The translations under genes were made by a program, and so were the position numbers. Of a DNA stretch of 51,544 nt, positions 46,043-51,544 are shown in pieces. This DNA comes from Phoronis australis (lineage: Eukaryota > Phoronida > Phoronidae), in assembly GCA_002633005.1 (NCBI GenBank), contig NMRA01000020.1:1159083-1210626 (forward strand), read 5' to 3'. Under the pieces are notes generated by a model. That model saw nothing but the letters and a program-made list of their open reading frames with translations. It had not been told where the DNA came from and searched no databases. The stretch's first letter is position 1. The number at the start of each line of letters is the position of its first letter.

Positions 46043-46364
46043 GTAATATTTTTAATTGATATTTTTGCGTCTACATGTATGCGATGAATTTTCAAAATTC
46101 CACAAAAAGATGTGCATGAAACGTTTGTGAAGCGCTAAGCCAGACTTAAAGGCTCTCTTTGTGTTATTATTGCATTCATGTTCATGTATATATTTATATA
46201 CTTTCATGGACAATCATAACCATAAAATTTAATATATTCTTGCCTTATGTCAAAAATTGATCTTTACGCAGAATAGAATATTGGGGTTGTTAAAAACTTA
46301 CCATTGGTTAAAGCTTTAAACTAACTGAAGTACATTTAATGGCTTCCACCCGCCACACTCTTCT

Positions 46365-46459
46365 ATGCACTGAGCATACACTCATGCACTGAGCATACAC
46401 TCATGCACTGAGCATACACTCATGCACTGAGCATACACTCGTGCACTGAGCATACGCAG
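46365..46459 (+). repeat. 19-bp minisatellite, 5 units
   Basis: Same unit as 26223-26498, ATGCACTGAGCATACACTC; the last unit is altered at its end (CATACGCAG). Confidence 0.97.
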
Positions 46460-48500
46460 ATTTTCTTTGATTTCTTATTGTTTTGCAGATTCTCTGACCA
46501 GTTTTAAACACTAATTAATAAACTTAAAGTTCATTAAGTCGAAAACTATTTGGCAAAGCTAAAGTGAAGTTGTTAACTAAAGGGTGCTTTAACATGATAA
46601 GGAGGATGACTTTACAAACAGCAAAAATCCGAATTCGTGCCTTGCCATAGATACAGTAGCGCTTAAGAGGCAGAAAGGATTTGCAAACCAAGCCTCTAAG
46701 GCAATCAACATGCCAAAAACGCCGCTGATAGAGTTAAAGTGAAACACTCTTGGAAAGTTTTGATACGACAAATTTATCTCATCGCCTCACAAAAATATCG
46801 CCGAAGTTACCAACAAGTTGTTGGTCTTATCATGAACAAGTGGACAACAAAACTGAGTGTTTGGAAAAAATAACTAAATTGTTGAGGATTTAATCCGTGA
46901 AGTGTAGGCTAACATTTTGAACTGTTTAGTTTGAAAGCATATTATGTTGATAGGGTATCGTTTGGGAATACGATTTGTTGAAGATGGTTTGCGTTAAAAT
47001 CATTTTCAAACGATCTTAAAGGAGCATGCCACCAAAAAACAACCTAATTTGTATCAATTTAGATCAAGTAGTTCTACTCGATAACGACACGTACGGTAGC
47101 GTTACCTGACACATGACAGCAGACGGAGGTGTTGAAATTATAAAATGATGTCATCGGTTCCACAAGCAGTCTGTTTAGCAGTTCACAACACTGGTTACTG
47201 GTGTCAGCTTATCGCTTGAAGTCATCGTTTAACACCAATAAATCACCAAACTTCGATGTAAAACCCTTGAAAATACATCGAGTTCTCATGAAAACGTGTT
47301 GTTTTATTACACTCTTACGGATTTATTGGTATTTGGACACACCGTAGCCTACAAAGTTCGGCAGGCCAATAAGGTCCGTAGCAGGAGTTTGGGGTCTTTT
47401 CGGAGATAATTTCGAAGTATTTTCCTGAGATACAGACAGGAGAACCTAGATCTGTGTTGCTTAGACTTGTGATTTTTTGAGTTATAAACACAAAACGCTT
47501 GTTATCATGGCCAGTGGCTCGGAAAGTGATCAGACATCACGAACATAAACCAGCCAAAGTTCAGTGGAAACTAAACTTCCAGTCAAGAAAATACTATACT
47601 AGTGAGCCAAAGTATGTGCACGTGATTATGTTGGTGAATTAGCCACGAAACTGCAAATCTACTTACTCGTCGGGTGCCACGAATTCACTCGGGTTCCGCT
47701 TTGGCCTCAGACAAACGGGAACGATGCACGGCAACATAGCGGCATTCACCCTGCATATGAACCACTGACGTCGCTAGCGTCGTGTCTCACCTTCCTCACA
47801 GGTTAACGCGACACCTCTTGGCAAAGTGAGGTCGACCGTATGCGAGCGATGTGGATATAAACCGATTAAGACGGCAAAAAAGCCTAATTAAATCGGGTGG
47901 CATTCTCTTTTAACAAAAATGAAAACGGCAAGAGTATTCTGAACTTGTCTGCGTGCCATACGATCGGAATTACAATGACGTTGGCCTGAATTATAAAATC
48001 AACGATTGAAATCTCAATAACTGGCAAACTGACACAACAGGAACGAGGTGTGACTCAGTATTTGACAATTTGTCTATTTCTTGCATTAATATCAACCATT
48101 TTATAACATATAATTGATAATTTTTCCCCATATGCCAACGTAATTAATTTGTTAATGGAACTGCATCAGCCTTAAAGTTTATAAAATCCTAGAATTCTGT
48201 TGGTGTAGGTTTTGTCCAGATACTTTCAAGAAACAGGGTTCGTTTCAGAGTTGGAAAGTTATCACTTAGAGCAGAGTTTGCCATAAATACCACCACCTGA
48301 TTAAAGACCAAATGAAATGTGCTAGTACACTGTCAACTCTGAGTAATAACCGCCACTTTAGTTCAGTTTCTGCCTTTACTTCTATTAGATGTTGCTTAGG
48401 AGAATTGTAATCGTGCCTCGATGATTCACGTCTACCTTCTTCTCCTCAGAGGCCACTTGCCTCGGTGTCGCTCCTACACCCGGCGGACCCGCTGGTCTTT
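46460..48500. other. No gene recognised
   Basis: Sequence beyond the end of block B. Only short frames. MASGSESDQTS from an ATG at about 47508 is Ser/acid-rich, but it stops after 13 codons and has no donor. Confidence 0.5.
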
Positions 48501-48514
48501 CGGGTAAAAAACAT

Positions 48515-48703
48515 TTACCCAGTTTCACCAGAAATTTTGGTGTTCCGAGGACGTCGCTTTAATTCGATAAACCTAATTCCAGAATCAATATGAGAAGGCG
48601 GTCCGAACTCAATAATCACCGGGGATTTCCCAATTTCTAGTGAAGGTGGTTCGTTTCCCTTGCACCTCATCGTTACATCGTCGTCGTGAAATGATGGCGA
48701 CAT
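48515..48703 (-). CDS. Possible first or internal exon, unknown protein
   Basis: The minus-strand frame starts at 48703 with MSPSFHDDDVTM and reads EFGPPSHIDSGIRFIELK. Near its end is a good donor-like ACTGG/GTAAAT at about 48509. Composition is protein-like and GC content is higher than in the surroundings. No family recognised and no partner exon found. Confidence 0.28.
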   Translation of the reverse strand: MSPSFHDDDVTMRCKGNEPPSLEIGKSPVIIEFGPPSHIDSGIRFIELKRRPRNTKISGETG

Positions 48704-48709
48704 TCCACT

Positions 48710-50160
48710 GCCGGGTCGCTATTCCTCTTGAAATATTCACAAACAATCAATTGGATTAGGCGGTGGTCCAAATGGAAGATTTCGCTTATCTCTCTCTTTT
48801 TAAAAGGGAATCCACATACGATGGCTTTAAGGGGCAATTCAAAATGGTCAACTTCAAATTCAAGAAAAGAAAGCTTAGTGAATTAATCTTGAAAGGTAAA
48901 CACATGGGATAATGACCTGCAGAAAATCTCGTCATGATAGAGGTTCAATAGGCAATGCTAACGGACCAGGGTTTTCAGAAAGCTTTGCGTATAATTACGG
49001 TCTATACATGTACAAAATCTCGGAGTCTGCTATGATGTAAACCAGAACTCAGGTGATGAACCGACGAGTCCGCTCACTACACAGCATGTGGAAATCGACG
49101 ACATTGCGGGACTTCGTTCAAAAATATTTCCAGTTATCAAAAACAGAAATAGCCGATTGGCATTTTTCATACCTCATAGTACAAAATGCTTTTTAGCCTG
49201 AGAATACCGCATGCAGTTTCATATGGAGATGATCCGACGGTGTAATAGTAAAATAATGCACGCTTGTGATGGTGTAAGTAAATGTGAAATAAATGTGAAG
49301 GGTCTAGAGCGCGATACCTCGCAACATGCGCATAAGTTTGTTTCAAAATCTTACACCTATGTACCATCCGGAGTCAGTTTGGGACATAGAATATATTACG
49401 TGAAACGCCAACTCTATATAATTTGAGTGCACGAGATTTGTGATTTTAAGTGCTTGTCCACGAGAGCACCAGCCACCCAGCGGTAAGGTGGGGTCAGCCG
49501 ATTTTCACCAAATGTGACACATTAAGTTCATCAGGCAGCAGGTAAACGTTTGCTGTCTCTACCAAAGATTAGTGTTATTGTATGACAGAGTGTCAACAAG
49601 GTGGCCAGTGCAGTTATCAATAACCTGGTGGTTAAGATAAACCCAGAAAATTTTACCATAATCTCACTCCCAAAAAGGTGTTTCAATGTCTCGACCGACT
49701 CTACAAACAGCAGGTATCGTCTTCCTTATCATCTATAGTTTTCAGAAAGTAAAACGGAAGCCATCTAAAAAATTCACCTTGTTCTCTGTTTTCAATTGAG
49801 TTCATTAACTTTTGGCTTGAACATTTCAGGGCTCAGTTGAAAACACCGGCAAATACTCAGTAGCACCCGAACAGGAATTTGCCATGCAAAGGAAAGAAGT
49901 TACTGGGAAAACAAAGAGAGTACATGGCAGCTGTAGTATTGTAGTATTCTGGACTTTGTCAAAGAAAATCCCAATAACCGTTTTATAGCTAATACAACAA
50001 AGACAGAGAATTTGCAAGATGAATATATAGCACTGGATTCTTTACCCAGCACATCCGTTTTCTCCTAAGCTTTTTGCCTTAGTTTCTATGCTAAATGAAA
50101 ATATAACGTACCTGTTCGGGTTATTGCCTTGAGTGCTTGAACTGGGAAACTCAAAAACCA
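48710..50160. other. No gene recognised
   Basis: AT-rich with short frames only. Confidence 0.5.
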
Positions 50161-50164
50161 AAAA

Positions 50165-50308
50165 TGGGTATCAATGCTGTAGTGGGGCGTAGGCGCAGCC
50201 AACCACCTTTTGGCATTTGAACGTAGCGCCTATGCACCGTAAGTTACGTTCAGTGCTCAAGGTGATAAAGTTGGCTTTGGGTGCTTACTTACCACTACAG
50301 CATTGGTG
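50165..50308. repeat. Short inverted repeat (foldback)
   Basis: CAATGCTGTAGTGG near 50171-50184 is complementary to CCACTACAGCATTG near 50292-50305, enclosing about 110 bp with higher GC content. It may be a small foldback element. Confidence 0.55.
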
Positions 50309-50536
50309 GGCATTATGTCGAGCATGGGTGGATGAAAGACGAAAATTCAGTGAACGATCGATGGGGCATACCATTGGTCTTCCAGGGGATCTATGATAAA
50401 AAATTGACGGTAACTGATCTGCAATCTTTTGAGGATATATTGATTATACTTATATCCTCATCAAACAAAAAATAGCAACAATATTTTTGTATACGATTTT
50501 GATCATCGCTTTCCATTGGTGTAATTTAGGGATCTG

Positions 50537-50677
50537 ATGGTGGGACTATTGGCTCATGTGATACCCTGGAAAAATGCCTGTAAACAAGACAAAGCAGCAC
50601 CAAAGAGCAGTAGAAATGAATCAAAGAAAGCAGCACGAAAGAGTGAAACAAAGAAAGCAGGCTTAAAAAAACAGTAG
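50537..50677 (+). CDS. Tiny Lys/Ala-rich open frame, doubtful
   Basis: The ATG at 50537 opens 46 codons, the second half rich in Lys, Ala and Ser (ESKKAARKSETKKAG), ending at TAG 50675-50677. The DNA here is a degenerate CAAAGAAAGCAGCA repeat, which alone could explain the composition. Confidence 0.15.
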   Translation: MVGLLAHVIPWKNACKQDKAAPKSSRNESKKAARKSETKKAGLKKQ

Positions 50678-50879
50678 TGAACCAATATTGACAGCACCAA
50701 AAAAAAACAACAGTGGAGAACAGAAAAAGAAGGTAACTATAACCTTGTTTCACTTCTGCGATTTTTTATTTGTTTGATTCTTGAAGAGCATTGAACGATT
50801 GCATTTGAAGTGAAAAATATAGAAAGCTAGATTTCTCAGATAACTTTTGCAGATCTGCCAAGTGTCTTGCCATCTGTGA

Positions 50880-51544
50880 TAGACTCACACATTTCGCAGA
50901 AGTCTCCGTTCAAATTTGGAGAGCATAGCACCAACTGCACGGCCACCAGATGCTGCTAGTGCGTCAGTGGCTTGTTGAAATTGCAAATGTTCATCAAAAA
51001 GGACACCTAAATATTTATAATGAATTACAATAGTGAACATATCACTCTGTCGTACGTCAAAACTTACAGGGAACCAATTTGTAATTTCGGGAAATCTGAA
51101 CACGAACCACAAATGCTTTGATGGCATTATACATATGGCAATCAATATCATTTCATAGAAGTTTATAAAATGATAAATACTTTTGTGCATGTCCAAATGC
51201 CTTCCTCATATCAACAAATGTTACAAATTTGGAAGGTTTTCTTTTTTCCTCTTTTGTATTATAGATGCCTATGAAAGACATGGTTCATACAGTGGTCTAG
51301 CTTTTCGAAAACTATATTTCGCTTCCCAGCAAGCAGATTATACTTCTCAATGTAAGATGATGTCCTGCATTCAGAATACCACTACATGTTTTATAAACAT
51401 AGGACAGCAAGCTAATTACCCTAAAATTTAATGGAACACGATGATCCGATGATCATTTTCTGAGACTTTCAGAATAGGAATAATATTGGCTTTCAACATC
51501 ACTGAGGGAAAATACCGCGAAGCAAAAATAGCATGAAATTGCAA
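50880..51544 (-). pseudogene. Non-LTR retrotransposon (LINE) reverse-transcriptase fragment
   Basis: The minus strand shows RT-like blocks in several frames: VPLNFRVISLLSYVYKTCSG (51380-51440), KFVTFVDMRKAFG (RT motif A with its catalytic Asp, about 51193-51232) and YKYLGVLFDEHLQF (thumb-side motif, about 50980-51020) followed by GGRAVGAMLSKF. The distance between motif A and YKYLG is far too short, so the part with motifs B and C (the YADD box) is deleted. Frameshifts and stops are frequent. The element runs off the right edge of the window. The clade cannot be assigned safely. Confidence 0.75.

Larger units (their letters stand above)
36750..46459 (+). repeat. Segmental duplication block B
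   Basis: Collinear with block A (14100-26498). Segments found only in B include about 38265-38418 and the hairpin element at 38819-39413. B is about 2.7 kb shorter, mainly because its copy of intron 1 lacks the LTR-like element and the 1.1-kb segment. Confidence 0.9.

Overview
The window is animal nuclear DNA, most likely from a marine invertebrate and probably a deuterostome. It is AT-rich and gene-poor. Genes have GT-AG introns, and decayed LTR elements, a LINE, hairpin MITE-like elements and tRNA-headed repeats are scattered through it. The deuterostome guess rests mainly on a degraded Ty3/Gypsy element whose integrase follows the protease directly, the pol order known from the Gmr1-like group. 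The species cannot be named from the sequence alone.

The core of the window is a tandem segmental duplication. Block A (about 14100-26498) and block B (about 36750-46459) lie in the same orientation. Each carries one complete four-exon gene for a 12-helix major facilitator transporter of the SLC46 / proton-coupled folate transporter (PCFT) type. Gene A has exons 17034-18150, 22913-22996, 23903-24059 and 25041-25116 (477 aa). Gene B has exons 39501-40620, 42949-43032, 44013-44169 and 45177-45252 (478 aa). Exon lengths, intron phases and stop codons agree, so both look functional. By eye the proteins are about 87% identical. The glycosylated first outer loop is unchanged between them, and replacements cluster in several membrane helices.

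The blocks differ by insertions. Intron 1 of gene A carries a roughly 750-bp solo-LTR-like element with a dense heat-shock-element cluster just upstream of a TATA box. This is the most interesting signal in the window. It also holds a (TG)n tract, a dispersed repeat and a 1.1-kb unique segment. Gene B has a roughly 590-bp hairpin DNA element inserted about 90 bp upstream of its start codon, and the matching empty site is present in block A. A 19-bp minisatellite closes both blocks, with 14 copies in A and 5 in B.

From 1 to 14100 the window holds two exon-like pieces of a THAP/P-transposase-like gene, one of them broken by a 52-bp tandem repeat. It also has a palindrome-rich repeat at 7655-7905, dispersed repeats, and an 870-bp tandem duplication split by a single N that is probably an assembly artefact. 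Between the blocks (26500-36750) are small tandem repeats, a tRNA-like repeat, a hairpin element and the 3'-truncated Gmr1-like retrotransposon on the minus strand. From 46460 to the end there is little recognisable beyond a possible minus-strand exon near 48600 and a broken LINE reverse-transcriptase fragment at the right edge. No rRNA, functional tRNA or CRISPR array was seen.
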